From Pseudomonas fluorescens Q2-87 (GTDB lineage: Bacteria > Pseudomonadota > Gammaproteobacteria > Pseudomonadales > Pseudomonadaceae), in the NCBI RefSeq assembly GCF_000281895.1, contig NZ_CM001558.1:2236556-2300555 (forward strand): 64,000 nucleotides of DNA, read 5' to 3'. The position numbers were made by a program, and so were the translations under genes. Numbering within the stretch: position 1 is the stretch's first letter; each line of letters opens with the position of its first letter. Positions 37,055-45,580 of the stretch are shown piece after piece. A model generated the notes under the pieces. The model was given only the letters and a program-made list of their open reading frames with translations, ran no database searches and had not been told where the DNA came from.

Positions 37055-38023
37055 TTACTGGACAGCTTCGATGCGCTTGATCAGGTCGGCATACGGCGCG
37101 CCGTACTTGGCCCGCACCGGTGCAGTGGCGTCGTAGAAGGGTTTCTTGTCGACGGTGATGAACTCGACACCCGCGGCCTTGAGTTTTTCTTCACTGGCGG
37201 CGGATTTCTGGTCCCACAGCACGCGCTCTTCGGCCTGGGCAGCCTTGGCAGCCTTCTTGACCATCGCCTGTTGATCCGGGGTCAGTTTTTCCCAGGTGAT
37301 CTTCGACATCACGATCGGCTCTGGCAGGATCAGGTGACCGGTCAAGCTGTAGTACTTGGCGTTCTGGTAGTGGTTGTGCTCGAGCAAGGTCGGCGGGTTG
37401 TTTTCCGCGCCGTCGATCACGCCGGTCTGCAGGGCACTGAAAATTTCGCCGGTGTCCATCGCGATGCCGTTGGCGCCCATGGCGTTCATCATCTCGATGA
37501 ACATCGGGTTGCCCTGGACGCGGATTTTCATGCCCTTTAGGTCTTCGAGCTTGCGCACCGGCTTCTTGGTGTAGACGTTGCGCGTGCCGCCGTCCATCCA
37601 GGCCAGGGCCACCAGGCCGAATTCAGAGTTGGTGATCCGGTCGAGGATTGCATCACCCACGTCACCGTCGATGACGGCGCGCATGTGGGCCTGGTCGCGG
37701 AAAATGAACGGCATGTTGAAAACGTTCACGTCCGGCACCACAGGGCCGACGATACCCAGGCTGACCCGAGACATCTGGATCGCGCCGGCTTGCATTTGCT
37801 CGATGACTTCTTTTTCGGAACCCAATACGCCACCCGGGAAGAACTTGAACTTCAGTTCGCCCTTGCTCTGCGCTTCCAGGGTTTTACCCATGGATTCTTC
37901 GGCGACCACGGTCGGGTAGCCTTTGGGGTGGATGTCAGCGATTTTCATATCAAGGGCGTGCGCCGCTTGGGCCAGGAAGGCCAGGGGCAGGGCTGCGATC
38001 AGAAGGGTGCGTTTGAAATCCAT
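37055..38023 (-). CDS. TRAP transporter substrate-binding protein (DctP type)
   Basis: A 322-residue periplasmic protein with a Sec signal ending AHA-LD. The mature part has the DctP pattern: IADIHPKGYPTVVAEESMGKTLE, then FFPGGVLGSEKEVIEQMQAGAI. The ligand-carboxylate arginine region reads KIRVQGNPMFIEMMNAMGANGIAMD, and EIFSALQTGVIDGAENNPPT is the family signature. The start is ATG 38023 with GGAG eight bases upstream. It feeds DctQM and likely binds a hexuronate, judged from the neighbouring Udh and lactonase genes. Confidence 0.93.
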   Translation of the reverse strand: MDFKRTLLIAALPLAFLAQAAHALDMKIADIHPKGYPTVVAEESMGKTLEAQSKGELKFKFFPGGVLGSEKEVIEQMQAGAIQMSRVSLGIVGPVVPDVNVFNMPFIFRDQAHMRAVIDGDVGDAILDRITNSEFGLVALAWMDGGTRNVYTKKPVRKLEDLKGMKIRVQGNPMFIEMMNAMGANGIAMDTGEIFSALQTGVIDGAENNPPTLLEHNHYQNAKYYSLTGHLILPEPIVMSKITWEKLTPDQQAMVKKAAKAAQAEERVLWDQKSAASEEKLKAAGVEFITVDKKPFYDATAPVRAKYGAPYADLIKRIEAVQ

Positions 38024-38081
38024 GGTCAATCTCCAGTTTGTTGTTTTTTTTATGGCTCATTCAGCAAAGCGGTGAAGCAGA

Positions 38082-38987
38082 TCATTTCGCGGCGTGTTTT
38101 GGCCCTCCGAAAGCCGGTTCAGCCAGGCCCTTCACGCCAGGGTTCAGCGCGAACACGCCGCCGGCCAGGGATTGCGGATCGTTATCGTCACCCGGGCGAA
38201 TCGAGGTCACGAACAGGGTGTCCAGGTTGCTGCCACCGAAGGCGCACATGGTCGGTTTCTTCACCGGTACTTCCAGCGAGCGATCCAGCCGGCCGTCGGG
38301 GGAGAAGCGGTGGATGAGGCCGGCATCGTTGGCGCAGATCCAGTAGCAACCGTCGGCATCGACTGCCGCGCCGTCCGGGCGTCCGGCCAGGGGCATCATG
38401 TCGACGAACAGCCGCCGGTTGGACGGCGTGCCGCTGTCGATGTCGTAGTCGAAGGCCCAGATCTGCTGGACCAGCGGGTGCGAATCGGAGAGGTACATCG
38501 TGCGTCCGTCCGGGCTGAAACCCAGGCCATTGGGCACGATGAAACCGCTCAGTTGTGCCTCGACCGGGCTGCGTTGCCCGGCCTCGTAGCGGTACATCCG
38601 TCCTTCGTCGGCATTGGCGCCCATGTTCAGCACCATGCTGCCGGCCCAAAAACGGCCCTGGCGGTCGCAACGGCCATCGTTGAGGCGCATGTCGCTGCGG
38701 CTGTGCTCGACGTTTGCGCACAGTTCACTGTCCAGGCTGCCGTCGTCATGCGGGTGCAGGCGGAAGAAACCGCTCTCCATACCTGCTACCCAGCCACCGT
38801 CCTGATGGCGGGCAATGCAGGCGAGCATTTCCGGCGCTTCCCAACCCTGGATTTTTCCAGTGCTGGCATTCCAGCGTTGCAGGCCACCGTTGGGGATGTT
38901 CACCCAATACAGGGCGTTCTCCTCGGGGACCCACACCGGGCTCTCCCCGACGGCGTTACGTGCATCGACAATCAATTCGGCTTGCAT
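38082..38987 (-). CDS. SMP-30/gluconolactonase family lactonase
   Basis: A 301-residue six-bladed beta-propeller of the SMP-30/LRE-like family. Metal ligands fit GESPVWVPEENALYWVNIPNG (Glu near residue 14), RLNDGRCDRQGRFWAG, VPNGLGFSPDGRTMYLSDS and GRPDGAAVDADGCYW. In uronate clusters this enzyme opens the aldarolactone made by uronate dehydrogenase. It follows udh after 42 bases, with AAGGA before the start, which supports that role. No signal peptide is visible, so it is cytoplasmic. Confidence 0.9.
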   Translation of the reverse strand: MQAELIVDARNAVGESPVWVPEENALYWVNIPNGGLQRWNASTGKIQGWEAPEMLACIARHQDGGWVAGMESGFFRLHPHDDGSLDSELCANVEHSRSDMRLNDGRCDRQGRFWAGSMVLNMGANADEGRMYRYEAGQRSPVEAQLSGFIVPNGLGFSPDGRTMYLSDSHPLVQQIWAFDYDIDSGTPSNRRLFVDMMPLAGRPDGAAVDADGCYWICANDAGLIHRFSPDGRLDRSLEVPVKKPTMCAFGGSNLDTLFVTSIRPGDDNDPQSLAGGVFALNPGVKGLAEPAFGGPKHAAK

Positions 38988-39029
38988 GGCGATTCCTTGG
39001 TTCGTTCGTATCCCATGAAAACAGGCGAA

Positions 39030-39848
39030 TCATTCGAACGGGCCGGCCGCCACAAAGGCACCGCCCTGGTAAACCATGGCCGGGTCATCGGCGGCCGGCA
39101 TCGGCTGCGCTTCGACCTTGGCGCGGAAAATTTCCGAGCTGTCCTTGGGCTGGTAACCCAGGTGCGCGGCGTGGCTGTTGTCCCACCAGACGTCGCGGTT
39201 GGCTGACACGCCATAGACCACGGTGTGGCCGACGTTGGGGGTGTAGAGCGAGCATTCGATCAGTTGGGTGAGGTCGTCGAAGCTCAGCCAGGTGCTCATC
39301 ATCCGGCGGTTCTGCGGCTCGGGGAACGACGAGCCGATGCGGATGCTGACGGTCTCGATGCCGTAGCGATCGAAATAGAAACTGGCGACGTCTTCGCCGT
39401 AGGACTTGGACAGGCCGTAGTAGCTGTCCGGACGGCGAGCGCAGTGGGCGTCGATGGTCTCGTCCTGCTTATAGAAACCGATCACGTGGTTGGAACTGGC
39501 GAAAATCACTCGCTTGACGCCGTGCTTGCGAGCGGCCTCATAAATGTGGAAAACCCCGCTGATATTAGCGCCGAGGATTTCCTCGAAAGGGCGCTCAACC
39601 GAAACACCGCCAAAATGCAGAATGGCATCGACGCCCTCTACCAGTTGGTGCACGGCCTGTTTATCGGACAAATCGCATGGCACGACTTCTTCGCTTTCAT
39701 CGATGGCCGGTGCCATGTTGGCGATATCGGACAGGCGAATGTGACGTGCGAAGGGCTTGAGGCGCTCACGCAGGACTTTGCCCAGGCCGCCGGCGGCACC
39801 GGTCAGCAGCAGACGATTGAGAGGGTGGCGAGTGTGTGTCGTAGTCAT
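39030..39848 (-). CDS. udh: Uronate dehydrogenase
   Basis: A 272-residue short-chain dehydrogenase/reductase (extended type). NAD motif TGAAGGLG at residues 16-23; catalytic Tyr144 and Lys148 in YYGLSKSYGE; ASSNHVIGFY and SIRIGSSFPEPQNRRMMSTWLS match the uronate dehydrogenases of P. putida and P. syringae. It oxidises D-glucuronate or D-galacturonate to the 1,4- or 1,5-lactone of the aldaric acid using NAD. It is followed by an SMP-30 lactonase and a TRAP transporter in one strand-wise cluster. Confidence 0.93.
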   Translation of the reverse strand: MTTTHTRHPLNRLLLTGAAGGLGKVLRERLKPFARHIRLSDIANMAPAIDESEEVVPCDLSDKQAVHQLVEGVDAILHFGGVSVERPFEEILGANISGVFHIYEAARKHGVKRVIFASSNHVIGFYKQDETIDAHCARRPDSYYGLSKSYGEDVASFYFDRYGIETVSIRIGSSFPEPQNRRMMSTWLSFDDLTQLIECSLYTPNVGHTVVYGVSANRDVWWDNSHAAHLGYQPKDSSEIFRAKVEAQPMPAADDPAMVYQGGAFVAAGPFE

Positions 39849-39890
39849 GGAATTACCTGAGCAAACAGTGAGAGGTATTAGTTGTTATAA

Positions 39891-39903
39891 GTTGTCGTAT
39901 GAC
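39891..39903. promoter_or_regulatory. Possible operator upstream of udh
   Basis: GTTGTCGTATGAC lies 43 bases before the udh start in the 190-base gap after oprD. The halves GTTGT and CGTATGAC also occur upstream of oprD, split by seven bases. GntR/FadR-type regulators bind related TnGTnnnACnA-like sites, so this may be the uronate operator. The regulator gene is not in the window. Confidence 0.4.
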
Positions 39904-39988
39904 TGTGGAGAAATATCCTTATCCTTCCGCTACCTTGTCAATGTTTGATCGACGAATCGCTCTAGACCGGCATCCTTGGCGTGGCTTG

Positions 39989-40030
39989 CCGCGCTGCCAT
40001 GACCCGCTGCAAACGGGCCATGGCGGCAGA
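39989..40030. terminator. Imperfect hairpin downstream of oprD
   Basis: Reading the minus strand, CTGCCgCCATGgCCCG pairs with CGGGtCATGGCaG around a loop just after the oprD stop. No U-run follows, so it may be a weak terminator, a processing site or an mRNA-stabilising stem. Confidence 0.35.
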
Positions 40031-40038
40031 TCCTGCGC

Positions 40039-41340
40039 TTAGAGGAGCGAAATCGGGTAGCTGATGAAAATGCGGTTCTCGTCGAATTCGTTGGTGCTGT
40101 AGTCCCGACGAATCGATGCGTTACGCCATTTCACATTGAGGCTCTTGAGTGCGCCGCTCTGCACGGTGTAAGCCAGTTCGCTCTCACGGCCCCATTCCTT
40201 GCCGTCAGTGATGGCGCCGGTGTGCACGTTGTCACCGCTGATGTAGCGGTTCATCAGGGTCAGGCCTGGCACGCCGACGGCGGCGAAGTTGAAGTCGTGA
40301 CGCAATTGCCAGGATTTTTCCTTGGCGTTGTCGTAGCTGGAGTTGTAGCTGTCGTTCGCCAACGTGCCGCCGCTGGTGCCGTTGACGCGCATCCAGGCGT
40401 TGTCGCCACTGACTTTTTGCAGGCCAACGTAGAAGGTGTTGCCGCCGTATTTGGCCGAGAGCATGGCGAATGCGGTTTTGTTGTCCAGATCGCCCGCCAG
40501 CGCGCTGCCGTTTTCCTTGCCGATGAAGTAGCCGAGGTTGGCGCCCAGGGTCCAGTCGCCGATGGGCTGGCTGTGGGTCAGGTTGAAATATTGCTGCTGG
40601 TAGATGTCGGACAGTTCCGAGTACCAGACGCCGACCTGGGTGCGTTTTTCGTTGAAGGCATATTCGCCGCCGCCGAAGTTGAAACGGTCGGAGGTGATGG
40701 CGGCGCGGCCATTCATCGACATGTCTTCCATGCTCGCGTCGTTGCGCGGGCTGTTGCCACGGAACTGGCCGCCGTAGAGGCTCAGGCCGTTGATTTCGGT
40801 GGAGGTCACCTGGCCGCCACGGAAGGTTTGTGGCAGGGAACGGCCATCGTCGGAGCGCAGGATTGGCAGGACTGGCATCCATTCGCCGACCTTCAGCTCA
40901 GTTTTCGAGACCTTGGCCTTCAGGGCTACACCCAGGCGACCGAAATCATCGGCCGGGCGCCCGTCGTCGTGCACCGGCAGCAACTGCGTACCCGCCGTGC
41001 CACGACCGCCGTCGAGCTTGACCGAGTACAGGCCCAGCACGTCCACACCGAAACCGACGGTGCCCTGAGTGAAACCGGACTTGGCGTCGAGGATGAAGTT
41101 CTGGGTCCATTCCTCGGCTTTGCCTTGGGCGTTGTTCGGGTTGGTGAAGTTGCGGTTGAAATAGGCGTTACGCAGGGTCAACGTAGCCTTGGCGTCATCG
41201 ACGAAGCCTTCGGCGTGAACGCTCATGGGGAGGAACAGTGCGAGGCTGCTGCAACCAAGCAGTGTCAGCGCTGGGCCGGAGTTGAGAAGGGTACGGCGGT
41301 TTGGACGGTTGTCGGGCGAAAAACGGACACGTGTGCTCAC
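40039..41340 (-). CDS. OprD family outer-membrane porin
   Basis: About 433 residues. I use a GTG start at 41340, preceded by GGGAG seven bases upstream; the frame is open to an ATG at 41379 that has no ribosome site. The N-terminus has a long signal peptide ending SVHA-EGF. The mature part fits the OprD/OccD-OccK family: FVDDAKATLTLRNAYFNRNF, RNDASMEDM, GLQKVSGDNAWMRVNGTSG and a C-terminal aromatic/hydrophobic barrel end (RIFISYPISLL). Such porins admit carboxylates. The position at the head of the uronate genes suggests a hexuronate channel (inference). Confidence 0.92.
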   Translation of the reverse strand: MSTRVRFSPDNRPNRRTLLNSGPALTLLGCSSLALFLPMSVHAEGFVDDAKATLTLRNAYFNRNFTNPNNAQGKAEEWTQNFILDAKSGFTQGTVGFGVDVLGLYSVKLDGGRGTAGTQLLPVHDDGRPADDFGRLGVALKAKVSKTELKVGEWMPVLPILRSDDGRSLPQTFRGGQVTSTEINGLSLYGGQFRGNSPRNDASMEDMSMNGRAAITSDRFNFGGGEYAFNEKRTQVGVWYSELSDIYQQQYFNLTHSQPIGDWTLGANLGYFIGKENGSALAGDLDNKTAFAMLSAKYGGNTFYVGLQKVSGDNAWMRVNGTSGGTLANDSYNSSYDNAKEKSWQLRHDFNFAAVGVPGLTLMNRYISGDNVHTGAITDGKEWGRESELAYTVQSGALKSLNVKWRNASIRRDYSTNEFDENRIFISYPISLL

Positions 41341-41372
41341 TATGACGCTCCCTACTTTTTTGTTGTTTTTAT

Positions 41373-41395
41373 TTGTCATACGTCGTCGTACAACA
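41373..41395. promoter_or_regulatory. Possible operator upstream of oprD
   Basis: On the minus strand GTTGTACGACGACGTATGAC forms two head-to-tail or imperfectly palindromic GT(T/C)GTAyGAC-like halves. It shares GTTGT and CGTATGAC with the site before udh. It lies 33 bases upstream of the GTG start of oprD. Co-regulation of oprD and the udh operon by one GntR-like protein would explain this. Confidence 0.4.
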
Positions 41396-41632
41396 TGAGG
41401 GCGATTATTTGGAAGCTGTTCGTCGTTGTCAACTGGCCATTATCGGAAATGTCCAACTTGGCCTTGCTGCAAAATGAGGCATATCAATGGTTGTGACAGG
41501 TTCAGGTACAGGCCGGAGGCATTGGGGCGGTGCAAATCCTGGCTTCCAGAGTAGCCGTCCTTGCTGGCGGTCATGCGATGACTGGTCTAAGACATTAGTC
41601 GAATGCTCCCGCCAGCGGACGGTGATACCTCC

Positions 41633-41745
41633 GTGGCGAGGGAGCTTGCTCCCGCTGGACTGCGCAGCAGGCCCTTGGATTTTCATTCCGGGCCGGAATA
41701 CCTGGGGCCGCTTCGCGACCCAGCGGGAGCAAGCTCCCTCGCCAC
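41633..41745. repeat. REPIN, family 2
   Basis: Inverted pair of family-2 cores with a spacer of about 65 bases, upstream of the MFS efflux gene. Confidence 0.85.
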
Positions 41746-41835
41746 AGGGGCTTTGTTTATCCAGATGTCGCATCGGTCTGATTCGGGCTACGTAGCCTCG
41801 CGCTGTTGCCTACCACCACGCCAGAACCCGCCGAC

Positions 41836-41856
41836 GTGGCGAGGGAGCTTGCTCGC
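41836..41856. repeat. Single family-2 REP variant
   Basis: GTGGCGAGGGAGCTTGCTCG, a half element whose last bases (CTCGC) look like family 1. It may be a recombinant or decayed copy. Confidence 0.6.
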
Positions 41857-41951
41857 AACGTTGCGTAAAAGAACGGCACTTCTTGCTGCCTTTTACCGTC
41901 GAAAGGGCATCCGCCCACCTCTTCGGGTCTGTGTCAGAACAAGGTTTTTGA

Positions 41952-43613
41952 ATGGATCGCTACGCCCCTCGGAACTGGCAACCCCATGAGCGGCCAACGT
42001 TGCCCGGTTCCCCTTCGACGCCCCTGCACCCAACGCCCAAGCGATTCGCCTACGCGTTGGTCGGCATACTGGTGGCAGTGACCGGCGGGCTGGGCAATTC
42101 ATTGGTGATTGCCAATTTGCCGTACCTGCAGGGCGCACTTGGCGCCACCACTGCGGAGATGGCCTGGCTGCCGGCAGCGTATGTCATGACCAACGTCTCG
42201 ATGAACCTGCTGCTGGTGAAGTTTCGCCAGCAATTCGGCTTGCGTGCCTTCACCGAAGTGTTCCTGGCTCTGTATGCCCTGGTGACGTTCGGCCACCTGT
42301 TCGTCAATGACCTGAACTCGGCGATTGCCGTGCGCGCCGCCCATGGCATGGTCGGTGCGGCCTTGAGTTCCCTGGGCCTGTATTACATGGTCCAGGCCTT
42401 CCCGGCCAAATGGCGACTCAAAGCGTTGGTGTTGGGCCTGGGCACTTCGCAACTGGCCTTGCCCTTGGCCCGGTTGTTTTCCGAAGACCTCCTGCAAATA
42501 GCCGAGTGGCGTGGCTTGTACCTGTTCGAGCTGGGGATGGCATTGCTCTCCCTCGGCTGCGTGTTGTTGCTCAAACTGCCGCCGGGGGATCGTTTCAAGA
42601 CGTTTGAAAAGCTCGATTTCCTGACCTTCACCTTACTTGCCAGTGGCGTGGCGCTGCTTTGTGCGGTGCTCTCGTTGGGGCGCATCGACTGGTGGCTGGA
42701 GGCGCCGTGGATCGGCGTCGCCTCCGCAGCGTCGATCGTGTTGATTCTTGCGGGATTGGCAATCGAGCATAACCGCCGCAACCCGATGTTGATGACTCGT
42801 TGGCTCGGCAGTGGCGTCATGATCCGCCTGGCGCTGGCGGTGATACTGATTCGCATGGTGACCTCGGAACAATCCACCGGAGCTGTGGGGTTCATGCAAG
42901 CGCTGAACATGAGCAGCCAGCAGATGCACAGCCTCTACGTCGTGATGCTGGTGGGCAGCATCGCCGGACTGGCCAGCAGCGCCTTGACCATCAACCCGGC
43001 GCACCTGTTCATGCCGCTGATCATCTCCTTGGTGCTGATGGCCAGCGGTTCGGTAATGGACAGTTATTCGAACAACCTGACCCGTCCGCAGAACCTGTAT
43101 TTCAGCCAGTTCCTGCTGGCGTTCGGCAGTACTTTCTTCCTCGGGCCGACCATGGTCCTGGGGGTACGCAATGTCTTGACCAATCCGCGTAACCTGGTGA
43201 GTTTCTCGGTCTTGTTCGGCATCTGCCAGAACCTCGGCGGCCTGATTGGCGCCGCCGTGCTGGGAACGTTCCAGGTGGTGCGGGAGAAATTTCACTCCAG
43301 CCATCTGGTGGAAAACCTCAGCCAGTTCGATCCTCGCGTGACCGCGCGGGTGGACAGCGGTGGCTCGGCCGTGGGCGCGCTGATCGCCGATCCGGGCCTG
43401 CGTCACGTGCAGGGCATCCGCAGCCTCGCCACGGCCGCGACTCGCGAAGCCAACGTGCTGGCCTATAACGACGTATTCATGTTGATCGCGGTCATCGCCG
43501 TGCTGACCATGATCGCTATTTCCATCCGTGCCCTGTGGCTGATGAGCACCACCCAGCCCGTCGCCGCAGCGCCTGTCCCTTCCGTACCCAGCCGCGGTGC
43601 CACGCCTTCATGA
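41952..43613 (+). CDS. MFS multidrug efflux transporter, DHA2 (EmrB-like) family
   Basis: A 553-residue inner-membrane protein with about 14 hydrophobic segments, the DHA2 number. The first segment contains GGLGNSLVIANLPYLQGALGATTAEMAWLPAAYVMTNVSMNLL, which corresponds to the D1/motif C area of EmrB-like pumps. The long periplasmic loop near 445-500 and the C-terminal tail are family-like. The stop overlaps the start of an HlyD-type adaptor, so the two form an EmrAB-like proton-driven efflux pair. No outer-membrane channel gene accompanies them. The drug or metabolite is unknown. Confidence 0.9.
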   Translation: MDRYAPRNWQPHERPTLPGSPSTPLHPTPKRFAYALVGILVAVTGGLGNSLVIANLPYLQGALGATTAEMAWLPAAYVMTNVSMNLLLVKFRQQFGLRAFTEVFLALYALVTFGHLFVNDLNSAIAVRAAHGMVGAALSSLGLYYMVQAFPAKWRLKALVLGLGTSQLALPLARLFSEDLLQIAEWRGLYLFELGMALLSLGCVLLLKLPPGDRFKTFEKLDFLTFTLLASGVALLCAVLSLGRIDWWLEAPWIGVASAASIVLILAGLAIEHNRRNPMLMTRWLGSGVMIRLALAVILIRMVTSEQSTGAVGFMQALNMSSQQMHSLYVVMLVGSIAGLASSALTINPAHLFMPLIISLVLMASGSVMDSYSNNLTRPQNLYFSQFLLAFGSTFFLGPTMVLGVRNVLTNPRNLVSFSVLFGICQNLGGLIGAAVLGTFQVVREKFHSSHLVENLSQFDPRVTARVDSGGSAVGALIADPGLRHVQGIRSLATAATREANVLAYNDVFMLIAVIAVLTMIAISIRALWLMSTTQPVAAAPVPSVPSRGATPS

Positions 43614-44752
43614 CCGAACCGACCCCGACGACCACCAATGCCATCGCCGCCACCCCCGAAGACCAGGCGCCGCCTGCTGCGCCGGTTACCGAACCGCGTT
43701 CCTTGCGGGTGCGACTGCTCTCATCGCTCGGTTTCGCGGCGGTGGCAATTATCGGCGTGCTGATCGTGCTCTATGCCTGGCAACTCCCACCGTTCAGCAG
43801 CGCCGTGGAAACCACCGAAAATGCTTTGGTGCGCGGCCAGGTGACGATCATCGGGCCGCAGCTCAGTGGGTATGTCCATGAAGTGCCTGTGCAGGATTTC
43901 CAGTTCGTGAAGGCAGGCGACCTGTTGGTGCGCCTGGACGATCGCATTTACCGCCAGCGGTTGGACCAGGCGTTGGCGCAGTTGGCAACGCAGAAAGCGT
44001 CCCTGGCCAACGTGGTGCAGCAACGCAACAGCGCCGAGGCCACCATCAAGCTGCGTCAGGCCGCGCTGGCCGACAGCCAGGCCCAGGCGCGCAAGAGCGC
44101 GGCTGATCTGCGCCGCAACGAAGCATTGATCAGCGATGGCTCGGTGTCCCGGCGCGAATTGGACGTGACCCGTGCCGCCAATGCACAAACCATCGCAGCC
44201 GTGGCCCAAGCCCAGGCCAGCCTGGAAATCGCCCGGCAAGACCTGCAAACGGTGATCGTCAATCGCGGCGCCCTCGAAGCCGCCGTGGCCAGCGCCGAAG
44301 CAGCGGTGCAACTGGCGCGCATCGACCTGTCCAACACCCGCGTCGTAGCGCCACGGGACGGCCAGTTGGGCCAGATCGGCGTGCGCCTGGGGGCTTATGT
44401 CAATTCCGGCGCGCAATTGATGGCGTTGGTGCCGAACCAGAAATGGGTCATCGCCAACCTCAAGGAGACCCAGATGAACAATGTGCGGGTAGGGCAGGCG
44501 GCGAGCTTCACCGTGGACGCCCTCGACCACCGAAGATTCCAGGGCCACGTCGAACACATTTCCCCGGCCACCGGTTCTGAATTCAGCCTGCTGCAGGCCG
44601 ACAACGCTACGGGTAACTTCGTCAAGATCGCCCAGCGCGTGCCGGTGCGAATCACCGTCGATCCTGACCAGCCCGAAAGCGAACGGCTGCGGCCGGGGAT
44701 GTCGGTGGTGGTCAGCATCGATACTGCCGGCCAGGATGATTCATCGAAGTAA
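43610..44752 (+). CDS. HlyD/EmrA-like membrane fusion protein
   Basis: A 380-residue periplasmic adaptor anchored by one N-terminal transmembrane helix (about residues 40-60). A biotinyl-lipoyl-like domain (NALVRGQVTIIGPQLSGYVHEVPVQDFQFVKAGDLLVRLDD) is interrupted by a long alpha-helical hairpin rich in Ala/Gln, then returns (NTRVVAPRDGQLGQIGVRLGAYV). It links the upstream MFS pump to an outer-membrane channel. The start overlaps the MFS stop (ATGA). Confidence 0.92.
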   Translation: MTEPTPTTTNAIAATPEDQAPPAAPVTEPRSLRVRLLSSLGFAAVAIIGVLIVLYAWQLPPFSSAVETTENALVRGQVTIIGPQLSGYVHEVPVQDFQFVKAGDLLVRLDDRIYRQRLDQALAQLATQKASLANVVQQRNSAEATIKLRQAALADSQAQARKSAADLRRNEALISDGSVSRRELDVTRAANAQTIAAVAQAQASLEIARQDLQTVIVNRGALEAAVASAEAAVQLARIDLSNTRVVAPRDGQLGQIGVRLGAYVNSGAQLMALVPNQKWVIANLKETQMNNVRVGQAASFTVDALDHRRFQGHVEHISPATGSEFSLLQADNATGNFVKIAQRVPVRITVDPDQPESERLRPGMSVVVSIDTAGQDDSSK

Positions 44753-44823
44753 GGCCACGGCCCGGTTGGGTTGACTTGGCACAGGGTGAGCCAGCTTGCA
44801 GACCGGCTGGATGTGCCGCCGCC

Positions 44824-44846
44824 TTCGCGAGCAAGCTCGCTCCCAC
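44824..44846. repeat. Single family-1 REP
   Basis: TTCGCGAGCAAGCTCGCTCCCAC, a lone half element between the HlyD gene and the TetR gene. Confidence 0.7.
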
Positions 44847-44915
44847 AGGGATCTGCGGTGTTTTCGAGAGTGGGTGAATGCTAGTCTTGGACAACGCTGT
44901 CGCCAGGGAGCCCTC

Positions 44916-45536
44916 ATGGGCAATCACAAGATCGAGATTCGTCGCAGTAACGTAGAGAAAATCCTGTTGGCCGCCGAAAAGGTCTTTGCCGAAAAGGGCT
45001 TCGGCAGCACGGCCATGGCCGACATCGCCGCCGAAGTGCAATTGCCTCGTTCCAACCTGCATTACTACTTCAGCACCAAGAGCGAGCTATACAGCGCGGT
45101 GCTGTTCGACCTGCTGGAGGTGTGGAAGCAGGACGCCTTGTGCTTCGAGATGTTCGACGACCCCCGGGTGGTGCTCAGCAGCTACATCCGCGCCAAGATG
45201 AACCACTCCCGCAGCCGCCCCTACGGCTCCAAAGTCTGGGCCAACGAAGTCATCCACGGCGCCCCGACCCTGGGCCAGGCACTCGACGCCAGCCTCTATG
45301 ACTGGGCCAAGATGAAGGAAGCGAAAATCCGCCAATGGGTGGAAGACAAACGCATCCTCCCGGTCGAACCCTCAAGCCTGCTCTACATGATCTGGGCCTC
45401 GACCCAGCATTACGCCGACTTCGACCACCAGATCAACATCCTCAACGATCACCAGCCGTTGTCGGACATGCAATTCGAACGGGCGGTGCAGACGGTGACC
45501 AGCGTGATTTTGCGGGGGATTGGGTTGGAGCCGTAG
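44916..45536 (+). CDS. TetR family regulator, RutR-like
   Basis: A 206-residue TetR protein. The N-terminal helix-turn-helix spans residues about 15-60 (ILLAAEKVFAEKGFGSTAMADIAAEVQLPRSNLHYYFSTK). The C-terminal domain has MIWASTQHYADFDHQINILN and ends ERAVQTVTSVILRGI, closely like E. coli RutR, which senses uracil. GGGAG precedes ATG 44916. It probably controls the reductive pyrimidine genes to the right (preA, preT, dihydropyrimidinase, NCS1 permease, amidohydrolase), although two RHS genes now lie between. Control of the EmrAB-like pair to its left is a less likely alternative. Confidence 0.85.
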   Translation: MGNHKIEIRRSNVEKILLAAEKVFAEKGFGSTAMADIAAEVQLPRSNLHYYFSTKSELYSAVLFDLLEVWKQDALCFEMFDDPRVVLSSYIRAKMNHSRSRPYGSKVWANEVIHGAPTLGQALDASLYDWAKMKEAKIRQWVEDKRILPVEPSSLLYMIWASTQHYADFDHQINILNDHQPLSDMQFERAVQTVTSVILRGIGLEP

Positions 45537-45580
45537 CCTCAAGTTGACACGCGGTAGCGTATTCGTTGAAGTTGAGTTAG

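Larger units (their letters stand above)
41396..41951. other. Gap between oprD and the MFS gene: three REP copies, no gene
   Basis: A 556-base stretch upstream of both divergent genes. It holds one full family-2 REPIN and one additional lone REP (listed separately). I see no credible reading frame; the apparent open frames run through the REP palindromes. Confidence 0.6.
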
